Positions 7,973-16,248 of a stretch of 64,000 nt of DNA are shown one piece after another. The position numbers were made by a program, and so were the translations under genes. The notes under the pieces are model-generated. The model saw nothing but the letters and a program-made list of their open reading frames with translations. It searched no databases and was not told the origin of the DNA. Source of the DNA: Verrucomicrobiota bacterium. GTDB taxonomy: Bacteria; Verrucomicrobiota; Verrucomicrobiia; Opitutales; Opitutaceae. The stretch spans positions 248,001-312,000 of the forward strand of contig JACRQG010000007.1 in NCBI GenBank assembly GCA_016222805.1. The letters run 5' to 3'. Numbering within the stretch: position 1 is the stretch's first letter; every line of letters starts with the position of its first letter.

Positions 7973-10972
7973 TCAGGCGGGACCGCGGCGGGTGATCTTG
8001 TCCCAGTTATCGCGCACGATCCGCACCACGTCGCCGGCGGCGCGGCTGCGGCGGTCGATTTGCCTGGCCTCCTGCTCGCTCCGCACATTCACGACCACGA
8101 TGCGGCCGGAGAAATCGCCCAGGAGCGTGCGCAGGTCATCCCGGCCGCTCTCGCCGGAGGAAAGCCCCCCAAAGCCACCAGACGGCGCGGGAGCGGCCAT
8201 GCCACGGGAGACGTTGCCAGACAGGGCGGCGAGTCCAGAAGCCACGCTGGGGTAGATGTAGCCGCCGGTATCAGGCACAAACAGCTCCGGCCGGCCGCCG
8301 TCGCCGACCACATACGCAGTGCCGGCCTCCGCCGGGCCGCCCTTCGCGCGAAAGCCGCCGATCTTCCCCACAAGGGAAAGACCACCGGCCAGAGCGGCCG
8401 CCATCGCTGCCGCCCCCAGGAACGGCCCCACGTAGGGGATAGACGCGAGCGCCTTGAACGCCTCGATGGCACCGTGATACACGCTGGCCAGCGCCTCCTT
8501 GACGGTGGCGCCGATCCGGATGGCGGCCCCGCCCGTGGTCGCAGTCGTCTTTGCGGTTTCTCCGGCGACGTGCGTGGTCACGCCGAGCGCGACTAGTGCG
8601 CGCTCGATCGTGGCGCGCCAGATCATCTTCGCCACCATGTCGGTGACCATGCGGAGAAACTGCTGGCCCACCTGCAGCGTGGCCTGGCCCCACGCCTGGG
8701 AGAACGTCATCGAGCCGGTGGCGAGATTGTAGAGCAGATCGCTGGTGCCTTGCAGGGCGCTGTTGAGCGTGCCCGAAACGGCCGCGGCCGCATTTTGCGC
8801 CGCCGTGCCCAGCGAATCCAAAAAACCGCCCTGGCCGGAGATGCCCTGCTCGATGCCCTGCCCGATCGTCTGCGGCTGCGCGGCCGTGATGCGCCCCTGC
8901 AGGCCGGCACGTTTGTCGGAGAGATCGCCGCGCTCGCGCCGCAGTTCGAGCAGCCGCGGGTCCGCGGGATCGAGGCGCGCCAGTTCCTCGTCGAGGAGGC
9001 GGATGCGCTCCGCCAGCTTGTCGTTTTGCTCCTGCAGAAGATCCAGGATGCGCCGGCTCTTCTCCTCCGCGGTCCGGTAGCGGTCTCCCTCGATCCGGGC
9101 GATCTCCTGATCGAGGTCCGCCAGGCTGCGGGTGAGATTCAGCTCCAGCGTGGCGCGCGCGCGCTCCCTGGCGATTAGCGCATCCTCCGCGAGCAGACGG
9201 CGGCGGATTTCGTCGCCGGCTTCCTTGCCGAGCTGCTGGATCGCCTCGATCTCCGCGATTTCGCGGCGATGCGCCGCGGCGCGAGCCCGGTCGCCGCGCG
9301 CTTCCGCCTCGATCGCCATGGTCTCCAGGTCGTAGAGCGCGCGCCGGCGCGCCAGCTCGGCGGCATCCTCGGCGGCCTTGTCGTCGGCCTTGCCGAAGTG
9401 CTGGGCGTTGAGGTCCGGGCGGCCGCCCGCGCTGCCGGGGCGGCCGGCGGGTTTGCGGCCCGCCCGGTAGGCGGCGTCGCCCTCGGCGAGGAACGCCATG
9501 TCGGCGGCGGCTGCCTCCGCTTCGGCCGCGCGGCCGGCCTTGATCGCCCGGAGCGCGGCCAGGCGCTGCTGCTCCAGTTCGCCGAGTTTGCGGGAGAGCG
9601 CATCGACCTCCGCTCGCGCGGCGGCCGTGTCGTAAAGTGACGCCTGGTTGATGCCGAGCTTCTCGGCCGTGCGGTTGTAGGCGGCCAGCAGGCCGTTGAG
9701 ACTCTCCTGCAGGGCGGCCTGCTTTTCACGAATGAAGAGCAGCAGCGACGTCATCCCCTGCTGCAGGGTGAAGCTCGTATTCACCCAGGCGCTTCGCAGC
9801 CAGGCCCAGGCGCCCCCGATCGTATCCTGGACGGCCTGCACCCAGAGCGCGGCCCAGTCGCGGACCTTCAGGCCGCTCACCTCCAGTTCGTTGATGATCG
9901 TGCCGAGCTGCCAGCCGGCCCACGCCGAGGCGGCGAGGCTGCCTGCGACTGCAGCCAATCTCCCGGCGCCGGCGAGAGAGGTGACGCCATCCTTCAGGAG
10001 CACCGCCCCGGTCTTTGCATAACCAAAGCGCCCGGCGATCGCGGCCAGAGAATTGCTGAGTTCGCCCAGGGCGCGCCCGCCCAGCGCCACGACTGCCAGA
10101 CGCAGGGGATTAAGCGCCAACGCCGCCAGCGTGCCGGCGCCCCCGAGCGCGCCCAGCGCCAGCACGAGCGGGCCGGCCGCCACCGCCATGTCGCCCAGGG
10201 AAGTGGCCACTGTGGCGATGTTGGCCGCATTGGTGGTGGCCCACGCGGCAAACCGCTCCAGCAGGGGAATGAGTGCCTGGAAAAAAGGCACCGCGGCCGT
10301 GTTGGCGACGCGGCCGAGATCCTCCGTGGCGTTGCTGTACCGCGCCTCCACGCCGCGCTGCGCGGGGTCAGGCACGGCCGAGCGCGCCTGGCCGGCGTAG
10401 CGCGCCAGGGCTTCACGCAGGGCGTCGACCTTGCCCTTGGTGGTGTCGAGCTTGATCTGGTAGCGGCCGAGCTCCTCGCTGTCGCCTGCGAGCGTGCGGC
10501 CGATCAACATCGCCGCAGACTCCGCCGACTGTCCGGTCGCCTGGGCAAAATCCAGCACGCTCTCCGTGAGACCTTCGGCCTGCTGCGCCGTGAGCCCGAA
10601 CGAAATTAGCAGGCGCTGCACGGTGTTGACCGACTCGTCGGTGAAGAGTGTCAGCCGCTGGAGCGCGCCGGCCTGGGCGTTGAGCGCCTCCAGCGCGCCG
10701 GTCTCGCCAGTGCGGCGCAGCCCCTGGATAAGCTGCGCCTGCACCTTGTCCGCCTCCCGCGCCTCCCGCGCATACTTCACCAACGCCGCCCCTCCGATTA
10801 CCGCGCCCACCTGGCTGAGAGCGCGCTGCAGCGCGGCCTCGCCGTTCTGGATCTTCAGGTTGTACGCCTGGATCTGCTCCATGCGGCTCCGATAGCCCGC
10901 GACGAAGCGATTCAGGCCGTCCATCAGCGGCTTGAAACTGAGGGTGACTTCGAGTCTGTTGGGTGTCGCCAT
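7973..10972 (-). CDS. tape measure protein
   Basis: At 999 aa this is the longest tail gene product after the hub. It has a helical N-terminus, a region like phage tail-length tape measures (residues ~100-200, LFTDESVNTVQRLLISFG and DFAQATGQSAESAAMLIGRT), hydrophobic segments near residues 245-290 and 850-890, and a long charged coiled-coil in the middle (EEKSRRILDLLQEQNDKLAE). A tape measure of this length predicts a tail of about 150 nm by the usual 1.5 Å per residue rule. It follows the frameshifted chaperone genes, the canonical order. Its ATG overlaps head to head with the ATG of a plus-strand gene at 10971. Confidence 0.92.
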   Translation of the reverse strand: MATPNRLEVTLSFKPLMDGLNRFVAGYRSRMEQIQAYNLKIQNGEAALQRALSQVGAVIGGAALVKYAREAREADKVQAQLIQGLRRTGETGALEALNAQAGALQRLTLFTDESVNTVQRLLISFGLTAQQAEGLTESVLDFAQATGQSAESAAMLIGRTLAGDSEELGRYQIKLDTTKGKVDALREALARYAGQARSAVPDPAQRGVEARYSNATEDLGRVANTAAVPFFQALIPLLERFAAWATTNAANIATVATSLGDMAVAAGPLVLALGALGGAGTLAALALNPLRLAVVALGGRALGELSNSLAAIAGRFGYAKTGAVLLKDGVTSLAGAGRLAAVAGSLAASAWAGWQLGTIINELEVSGLKVRDWAALWVQAVQDTIGGAWAWLRSAWVNTSFTLQQGMTSLLLFIREKQAALQESLNGLLAAYNRTAEKLGINQASLYDTAAARAEVDALSRKLGELEQQRLAALRAIKAGRAAEAEAAAADMAFLAEGDAAYRAGRKPAGRPGSAGGRPDLNAQHFGKADDKAAEDAAELARRRALYDLETMAIEAEARGDRARAAAHRREIAEIEAIQQLGKEAGDEIRRRLLAEDALIARERARATLELNLTRSLADLDQEIARIEGDRYRTAEEKSRRILDLLQEQNDKLAERIRLLDEELARLDPADPRLLELRRERGDLSDKRAGLQGRITAAQPQTIGQGIEQGISGQGGFLDSLGTAAQNAAAAVSGTLNSALQGTSDLLYNLATGSMTFSQAWGQATLQVGQQFLRMVTDMVAKMIWRATIERALVALGVTTHVAGETAKTTATTGGAAIRIGATVKEALASVYHGAIEAFKALASIPYVGPFLGAAAMAAALAGGLSLVGKIGGFRAKGGPAEAGTAYVVGDGGRPELFVPDTGGYIYPSVASGLAALSGNVSRGMAAPAPSGGFGGLSSGESGRDDLRTLLGDFSGRIVVVNVRSEQEARQIDRRSRAAGDVVRIVRDNWDKITRRGPA

Positions 10973-11162
10973 GGCTATGTTACTCGGCCTGCTGCTCGCG
11001 CCCCTCGCGCTCCTGTTTGCCTGGGGCTGCGGCGTGGTCGCCTGGTCGGTGTGGTCGGCGGGATTGACGGCCGGCTGGCACAGCGGCGCGGTGCCGGTAG
11101 TCCTCGGGTGCGTGGTGCTCGGTTTTCTCCTGCTGGGCCTGCCTCGAAAGAGCCGTCGCTAG
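10971..11162 (+). CDS. small two-segment membrane protein on the opposite strand
   Basis: The protein is 63 aa: MAMLLGLLLAPLALLFAWGC, a second hydrophobic segment (VPVVLGCVVLGFLLLGLPRK) and a basic tail RKSRR. It runs against all neighbouring late genes and fills the gap between tape measure and tail chaperone exactly: its ATG overlaps the tape measure ATG and its TAG overlaps the chaperone stop. Codon third positions are mostly G or C as in real genes here, and no minus-strand frame covers the gap. It could be a holin-like or superinfection protein. Function and expression are unproven. Confidence 0.5.
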   Translation: MAMLLGLLLAPLALLFAWGCGVVAWSVWSAGLTAGWHSGAVPVVLGCVVLGFLLLGLPRKSRR

Positions 11163-11736
11163 ACCAGCCGCGGACCCTGCCGCTTGAGGCGCTCCGCTGC
11201 CGTGCGCGTGAAGAGATCGAGCTGGCGCAGCGTGTAGCCCCGCGGGCGATGGCAGAGCACCGCCTCCGCCGGATGCCCCTGGGAGATCAGGAAGTCGCAG
11301 ATGGCGGCGTAGCGCTCGTCGTCGAGGTGGCCGGCATCACCCGCGCCAGTCTGCCGGCCGCCTTTTTTCCCAGCTCGATCAACCCATCCGAGAGGTTGAC
11401 CTCCAGGGCGGCATCCAGGAGCGCCAAGGTCTCCAGGGTGCCGTGCTGGCGCAGCCACTCCTCATCCTTGCCCGTGCTGCGCGTCAGCAGAAAGAGCGAC
11501 AGTTCCCCGGCGCCGGAGACCAGATCGGAGAGTTTCGGAAGAAGCTGGGCGAGGTCGATGCGGCCGGTGTCCGGTGACACCGCGTGCGCCAGGATCTCCT
11601 TTGCCTGGAGAGAAAGGCGACGGAGGAATTCGAGGGCATCCTGCCAGGGCAGGTCGCGCACGACGACCGGGCCGGTCGAGAGCGTGACGGTGATCTCCGG
11701 GCGGAGGATCGAAGGAGAGGGTGAAGCGGAGGACAT
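11159..11736 (-). CDS. tail assembly chaperone, -1 frameshift product (gpGT type)
   Basis: A -1 ribosomal slip at 11362-11371 joins the first chaperone frame (from 11736) to a second open frame that ends at 11159. After the slip the protein continues GGRQTGAGDAGHLDDERYAA and ends RLKRQGPRLV, adding about 65 residues. The second frame has no good start of its own, yet its codon use is that of a real gene. In lambda-type tails the long form bridges tape measure and tail tube protein during assembly. The gene is immediately upstream of the tape measure gene, as expected. Confidence 0.8.
11287..11736 (-). CDS. tail assembly chaperone, short form (gpG type)
   Basis: The protein is 149 aa from normal termination. 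It begins with a beta-rich segment (PEITVTLSTGPVVVRDLPW) and continues with helices (ALEFLRRLSLQAKEILAH). This matches the gp41/gpG-like chaperones that precede the tape measure in siphoviruses and Mu-like phages. The residues translated beyond the slippery site (AAGRLARVMPATSTTSATPP) are low complexity, as often seen in the short form. It acts in tail assembly and is not part of the finished virion. Confidence 0.8.
   Translation of the reverse strand: MSSASPSPSILRPEITVTLSTGPVVVRDLPWQDALEFLRRLSLQAKEILAHAVSPDTGRIDLAQLLPKLSDLVSGAGELSLFLLTRSTGKDEEWLRQHGTLETLALLDAALEVNLSDGLIELGKKAAGRLARVMPATSTTSATPPSATS
11362..11371 (-). promoter_or_regulatory. programmed -1 frameshift slippery site
   Basis: On the minus strand the codons CTG GGA AAA AAG contain two overlapping canonical heptamers, G GGA AAA and A AAA AAG, in the correct phase relative to the first chaperone frame. 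The A AAA AAG form is the most efficient -1 slippery sequence known in E. coli. Slipping here opens exactly the downstream frame to 11159. Confidence 0.85.
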
Positions 11737-11790
11737 GGGAGGCGGCGGAAAAAAGGAAAACGTGGGAAAGACGGAAAAGAGGGAGACGGT

Positions 11791-12252
11791 TTACGGGTTG
11801 GGCGCGGCCGGCGGCGCGGCGGAGGTGCCGCCGAGGCCGGCGAGCGTGCCGCGGAGCGCGGCGATGTAGGTGCCGAGCGCAGCGACGTGGACCTCCAGGG
11901 CGGCCACGCGCGCGGTGGCGGTGGCGAGCTGGGTGGTCTTCGTCTGCAGTTCCGTCGCGTTGGCGGTCACGAGCGCCTGGGCCTCCGCTGCCTTGGCGGC
12001 GATTTGTGCGGCGGCCTGGTCTTGCGCCGCCTTGACGGCGTCGGCGATATGCTTGCGGGCGGCCAGCGCCGCGTCGCGCACCGCGCCGTCGACCTGGGGC
12101 GCCAGGGTCGGGTTGTTGCGCGCGAAGTCCGCGATCTGCTGGTTGGTGTTCTGGCCGTCGAGGAAGACGTTGCCGTACAAATCGACGGAGACGACAGGCT
12201 CGGCGGCGACGAGCGCCGCGGCGAGGGCGAGGTAGGCGAGGATGGATTTCAT
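11791..12252 (-). CDS. exported coiled-coil phage protein
   Basis: The protein is 153 aa. It has an N-terminal hydrophobic signal-like segment (MKSILAYLALAAALVAAEPV), then an Ala-rich helix (AARKHIADAVKAAQDQAAAQ) and heptad-type sequence (TKTTQLATATARVAALEVHV) predicting a coiled coil, and a Pro-rich C-terminus. A signal sequence is unusual for a gene between tail fibre-like and tail chaperone genes, and the gene before it (12289-13458) also has one. The two may form an exported or virion-surface pair. No family was recognised. Confidence 0.6.
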   Translation of the reverse strand: MKSILAYLALAAALVAAEPVVSVDLYGNVFLDGQNTNQQIADFARNNPTLAPQVDGAVRDAALAARKHIADAVKAAQDQAAAQIAAKAAEAQALVTANATELQTKTTQLATATARVAALEVHVAALGTYIAALRGTLAGLGGTSAAPPAAPNP

Positions 12253-12288
12253 GGGAGGAGGTGTTCGAACAGTGGGCGTAATTGAGCG

Positions 12289-13458
12289 TCAGCGGGCGCG
12301 CCGGGCGCGGATCCTGCCGTACGCTTCGATGGTTCCAGCGGAAAAACCGCATTCGATCACCAGGTATACGGTGGTCGTACTCGAGACGGAGTAGCGGTGC
12401 ATGGGGATTGGAGTCTTGCTCGTGACGGAGGCGGACACAGTGTTCAGATGGATCTGGGTAAACTGGTGCTCGATGAGTCCTGCGCTGGTGGTCGATGATC
12501 CTCCGGCAATGTAGGACATGGTTGCACCGGTGCCGCCGATGCTCACCACCCCGTCCACATCCCAATCTCCCGCAGTGAGGGAGATGCTGGTGATGTTGGC
12601 TGCCGTCCCGGTGGTGAGGGTGATGCGGCTGGCGAAGGCGAGAGTGCTGGAGATGTACTCGCCAGGCCAACCGGTCGGCGCGTTGTCGTTGGAGGTGGTG
12701 CCGAGGATTCGGCTTCCTGCCGACGAAAACAGTGCGGAGCGAACGCCTCCGGTCGTGACTTCCAGTTGATCCGTGCCGGCGCGAGCGAGGCCAGTATTGG
12801 TGTCGGCGCTGAATGTCAGCGCAGGGGTGGAGGTAGATCCATCAGGCAGGTACAAGGGACCTGCAACCGAACTTGGGCTGGTACCGACAACGGTGAGGTT
12901 GCTAGCGACAGCCAGCGATCCGCCAACCACCGTGGCGCTGCCGAGCGGCTGCAATCGCAGTTCTTTTCCTGACAATCCGGCCTCTACAGCTTGCACGAAT
13001 CCCCGGTCATTGCCGGTGTCGAAACCGATATAGATCCGCTTTCCCGTCCCGATGATAGCCCCCACTCCGGCGAGGGAGTCTGCAGTCGTACTCCCAGTAA
13101 TGTTGATCGGTCCAGAGAATGCGTGAAGACCAGTTCCAAGGGCGGAAAAACCGCCTATTACCTGCACGTCGGTCGTATTCGCCGGCACGCTGAGGGCGAG
13201 CGCCCCGCTGCGGTTGAAGAGCGACACGTCGTTCGTGGAACCGTAGCCTTTCAGCCACGCACCCCAGGTGGTGCTGGCGCCCGATTCCATGCCGGCCGCG
13301 GCCAGCGCGTTGCCGCTCGCGACGTTGGCTGTCGTGATGAACTTGCCGCCGGCGGTGACGTTGCCGGTCACGATTGCCTGGTCGCCCTCCAGGATGACCT
13401 GCCCAGGGAGGAGCGAGGCCAGGGCCACCACCAGGAGAAGAAGAAGGAGCTTTTTCAT
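12289..13458 (-). CDS. signal-peptide-bearing fibre or adhesin-like protein
   Basis: The protein is 389 aa. It starts with MKKLLLLLLVVALASLLPGQ, a strong signal-like segment, followed by beta-rich, Ser/Thr/Gly-rich sequence without long helices (TGNVTAGGKFITTANVASGN). It contains pieces typical of phage fibre and endosialidase-like stalks (LTFSADTNTGLARAG, DVSLFNRSGALALSVP). This may be a tail fibre that has gained an export signal or a fibre-like cargo protein. Codon use is less GC-biased between 12300 and 13200 than in neighbours, suggesting separate acquisition. The start overlaps the preceding gene's stop by 4 bp. Confidence 0.6.
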   Translation of the reverse strand: MKKLLLLLLVVALASLLPGQVILEGDQAIVTGNVTAGGKFITTANVASGNALAAAGMESGASTTWGAWLKGYGSTNDVSLFNRSGALALSVPANTTDVQVIGGFSALGTGLHAFSGPINITGSTTADSLAGVGAIIGTGKRIYIGFDTGNDRGFVQAVEAGLSGKELRLQPLGSATVVGGSLAVASNLTVVGTSPSSVAGPLYLPDGSTSTPALTFSADTNTGLARAGTDQLEVTTGGVRSALFSSAGSRILGTTSNDNAPTGWPGEYISSTLAFASRITLTTGTAANITSISLTAGDWDVDGVVSIGGTGATMSYIAGGSSTTSAGLIEHQFTQIHLNTVSASVTSKTPIPMHRYSVSSTTTVYLVIECGFSAGTIEAYGRIRARRAR

Positions 13459-14207
13459 TGGAGCTGGACGATGGCCTTGACGTCGAGGTTGGTGCCGGGC
13501 TTGGCGCTGCCGACCTGCGTCGGCTTGAACTGCACGATGTCGCCGATGGCGAGGACGAGCGGCGCCCCGAAGATCGTCTCCTCGGATTTCTGGCCCGCGG
13601 TGAGCGTGGCGACCTTGGCCTGGGCGACTCCGCCCTTGACCAGGTCGACCAGCAGATTGGCCCCGGTGGGCGCATCCTGCGCATTGAGCTGCAGGCCGAG
13701 CAGGCTGCAGGGCGCCTTCACGCGCCAGAAGCCCTCGACCTGGTTGACTGCCACGCGGCCGCCGAACTGGCCGATCGGCTGCACGTAGTTCACCGGGCCG
13801 GTGGGCTGCGAGATGACGAGCTGCACGGGCGGCGCGCCGGCGCCGCTCCCACCCACCCCGTAGTTGACGAGGAAGTTGGCCGAGTCGGCGTTGGGGTTGC
13901 CGTAGCTCACCTTGGCGACGAGCGTGCCGCGCTCCAGGGAGGCGAGCCCTCCGGAGAGTGTATCCAGCGAGGCCTTGTAGCCGAGATCGCCCGGCGAAGC
14001 CGCCCAGACGTTGAAGGTGGCCAGGGCGTTGTTCAGGTCGCCCGGCGAGTATAGGCGCAGCGCGATGGGAGCGCCGCCGGCCAGCAGCGCCGCCACCCCG
14101 TTGGTGACGAACTGCAGGAAGGCGGCCGCGACGCCGCCGCGCGGGAGGTTGGGCGCCACGCCGGCCGGCACGAGCTGGCCCGTCGTGGTTTCCAGAATAA
14201 GATTCAT
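13455..14207 (-). CDS. probable virion protein of unknown role
   Basis: The protein is 250 aa. It is beta-rich with no signal or membrane segment, and has the feel of a structural protein (LYSPGDLNNALATFNVWAAS; YVQPIGQFGGRVAVNQVEGF). It sits between the tail tube gene and the fibre-like gene and overlaps the latter by 4 bp. It could be a second tail decoration protein or a fibre-attachment protein; no family was recognised. Confidence 0.55.
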   Translation of the reverse strand: MNLILETTTGQLVPAGVAPNLPRGGVAAAFLQFVTNGVAALLAGGAPIALRLYSPGDLNNALATFNVWAASPGDLGYKASLDTLSGGLASLERGTLVAKVSYGNPNADSANFLVNYGVGGSGAGAPPVQLVISQPTGPVNYVQPIGQFGGRVAVNQVEGFWRVKAPCSLLGLQLNAQDAPTGANLLVDLVKGGVAQAKVATLTAGQKSEETIFGAPLVLAIGDIVQFKPTQVGSAKPGTNLDVKAIVQLQ

Positions 14208-14236
14208 AGGGTGAAGATTGGAGTGGTGGTTGCGAC

Positions 14237-14286
14237 GGCGCCCCGCACGCGATGCGCAGCATCGCCCCGTGCAGGGCGAACCCTGC
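14237..14286 (-). repeat. double-hairpin element after the tail tube gene
   Basis: On the minus strand, directly after the TGA of the tail tube gene, GCAGGG-TTCG-CCCTGC forms a hairpin with a UUCG tetraloop, followed by GCGATGC-TGC-GCATCGC and the sequence GTGCGGGGCGCC. A near-identical element follows the major capsid gene at 22048-22103. Placement behind the two most abundant structural genes suggests mRNA 3'-end stabilisation or partial termination. Confidence 0.75.
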
Positions 14287-15093
14287 TCAGTTCCGGTGGA
14301 GGACGGTGCCCTCGTCGGCGGCGACCATGAGCTTGATGCTGCCCTCGCTCTGGGAGTCGTGCTTCACGCCGAAGTTCTTCCCGAGCGTGAGGGTGAAGGA
14401 AAAATCGTTGTGCTCCTTCACGATCCGGTTGGTGCGGTTCTGATCGTAGGTGATCAGCCGGGCATAGCCGCGCCAGATCTGGTTCTGCATCGGGCGCAGG
14501 CCCACCATGGCCTTGTCGCTCGCCGCATCGATGGTCGGCGCGCTGATGGTCGCCACCACGTTGGCGGCTGGGAGCGCCGCGGGATTGATGAAACGCACCT
14601 GGCCCTGCTCGAGGTCGACCTGGTAATCGACGCCCTCGACCTTGCCGGCGATGGCGAAGGCCGAAAGGAAGCGCACCCGCACGCCATTCTTGAGGATGTC
14701 GTAGTTGCGGTTGAGCACGGCCGGCGCCGGGCCGGTGAAGACCAGGGCATCGGCGGCCTGCGCGGCGATGGCGGCCTGCGCCAGGTCCTGCCCGGCGATG
14801 CCGGCGAGGAAGAAGCGCAGCTTGCGCGCGTCGGCGATTTCGCGCGTGGTCAGCTCGTACCCGAGCGTGAGCAGGCCCGGCGTCTCGTCGACCTGGCGCA
14901 TCACGCCGTAGAACGGCTTGAGCACGGGCTCCGTCTTTGACTCGCCCTGCACTTCGTAGCCGATGAATTCGCCCATGTCGTCGTAGCCCTGGGCGATGGC
15001 GGCCGCTTTGGAGGCGGCATCGATGGCGAGGAGGAGGCGCAGCGTGCCCTGGATATTGGCCCGCGTGTGGTGGAGGTTGCTGGTCAGTGGCAT
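14287..15093 (-). CDS. major tail (tube) protein
   Basis: The protein is 268 aa. It is a soluble beta-rich protein (QVDLEQGQVRFINPAALPAA; DFSFTLTLGKNFGVKHDSQS) in the size range and genome position of siphovirus tail tube proteins: after the tail terminator and before the chaperones and tape measure. The MPLTSNLHHTRANIQGTLRL start is preceded by a 43-bp gap from the previous gene. No sheath protein is present, which supports a non-contractile tail. Assignment rests on position and composition more than on a distinct motif. Confidence 0.65.
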   Translation of the reverse strand: MPLTSNLHHTRANIQGTLRLLLAIDAASKAAAIAQGYDDMGEFIGYEVQGESKTEPVLKPFYGVMRQVDETPGLLTLGYELTTREIADARKLRFFLAGIAGQDLAQAAIAAQAADALVFTGPAPAVLNRNYDILKNGVRVRFLSAFAIAGKVEGVDYQVDLEQGQVRFINPAALPAANVVATISAPTIDAASDKAMVGLRPMQNQIWRGYARLITYDQNRTNRIVKEHNDFSFTLTLGKNFGVKHDSQSEGSIKLMVAADEGTVLHRN

Positions 15094-15136
15094 GGTGACT
15101 GAGGGCTGATGGTTGGGTTACGGAAAAAGCAGGGAG

Positions 15137-15640
15137 CTAGATTTCGACGGTGGTGTAGGCGGTGACGTGATACGTCACGCACGCCTTCGCCGGGATGAGC
15201 CGGAAGGGCTGGCTCTCCGGGCACTCGAATTCGTTGAGGCCGGGCAGGTGCGCCCCGAGGTCGAGCCCATTGGGCTGCCGGTGCACGGCCTTCATGGCGC
15301 GGACCGCGGCCGCGAGCGCCGGGCGGTAGGCGACACCGGCCTGCTGCGCGGCCGTCTGGTTGATGAGCACCAACTCCTCGATCTGCGCAACCAGGCGCAC
15401 CCGCAGCGACAGCCCGTCGCCGGTGCTCTGGCCCTGATCGCCATCGGGCAGCACCACGACCACGGCGAGGCCGAGCTTGTTGAGCGCCGTCGTGATCTTG
15501 TTGTTCAGGTCGCCCAAGCGCTCGGTGACGACCGGGATCGCCGGCGCGCCCGCGAAGAACGGATCCTGCGCGATCAGCGCCGCAAACTGATCCGCGACGA
15601 TCAGCAGCCGGTCTTCGATTCTGGAGGCGTCGTAGGGCAT
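15137..15640 (-). CDS. tail terminator-like protein (Mu gp37 / DUF1834-like)
   Basis: The protein is 167 aa. IEDRLLIVADQFAALIAQDP followed by a mixed alpha/beta stretch and a beta-rich end (FRLIPAKACVTYHVTAYTTV) fits the small head-tail joining proteins between gpG and the tail tube in Mu-like phages. Its start is 2 bp downstream of the gpG-like stop, so the genes are almost certainly co-translated. The family call comes from gene order and size. Confidence 0.6.
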   Translation of the reverse strand: MPYDASRIEDRLLIVADQFAALIAQDPFFAGAPAIPVVTERLGDLNNKITTALNKLGLAVVVVLPDGDQGQSTGDGLSLRVRLVAQIEELVLINQTAAQQAGVAYRPALAAAVRAMKAVHRQPNGLDLGAHLPGLNEFECPESQPFRLIPAKACVTYHVTAYTTVEI

Positions 15641-15642
15641 GG

Positions 15643-16248
15643 TCAGGCGGTGCGGGCGATCAAAGTGCGCAAGTGGTCCTCGCCGGCCGTGAGCGCGGTC
15701 TCCTCCAGCTCCTCCTCCGGCGGCAGCACGGTGGGATCGGGCTGCTGGCGGACGCGCCGCACCAGCACGTAGAGCACTTCGCCAAGGCCGGCGGTCGATT
15801 CCTCGGCCGGGCGCGCCAGCAGGGCGCGGCCGCGCGCGAGCGGGATAAAGTCGAGATCCTCAAACTCGCGAGCGCGGTGCCCGTAGGCATCGGGATGCAC
15901 CGGTAGCGTGAGAAAATGGCGGCCGGAGCCGTTCTGCCCGGCCTCGATCTCGCCGCCGAAGTAGCGCTGCGCGATGCCCACGTGGTTGGTGTCGACCCGC
16001 ACGCCGTCGCCGCCCACGAGCTGCGGCTGCTGCACGCCACGCCGCACCTGGCCGTAGAAGTGCGTGCGCTGGCCCCCGAGCTGGTTGGGCCGCTCGCGGT
16101 CGAGTTTGGTGAAGTGCCGGCGCAGCGCGCCGGCGATCGCGCGACCCATCACCCGCCGGACATCCGGCCGCTGCACGCCCTGGGAGAGGCGCAGGAGCGG
16201 CGGGAACTTCCGCGGATCGTCGAAGGTGATGGTGGTGCCCAGGCTCAC
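15643..16248 (-). CDS. virion morphogenesis protein, Mu gpG-like
   Basis: The protein is 201 aa. GRAIAGALRRHFTKLDRERP followed by FYGQVRRGVQQPQLV and a later DLDFIPLARGRALLARP segment matches the phage virion-morphogenesis (Mu gpG, P2 gpS) family, which acts in tail or head-tail assembly. The GTG start overlaps the stop of the MuF-like gene (GTGA), and I chose it because it gives the conserved beginning SLGTTITFDDPRKFPPLL with no extension. Order MuF then gpG is as in Mu. Confidence 0.8.
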   Translation of the reverse strand: MSLGTTITFDDPRKFPPLLRLSQGVQRPDVRRVMGRAIAGALRRHFTKLDRERPNQLGGQRTHFYGQVRRGVQQPQLVGGDGVRVDTNHVGIAQRYFGGEIEAGQNGSGRHFLTLPVHPDAYGHRAREFEDLDFIPLARGRALLARPAEESTAGLGEVLYVLVRRVRQQPDPTVLPPEEELEETALTAGEDHLRTLIARTA

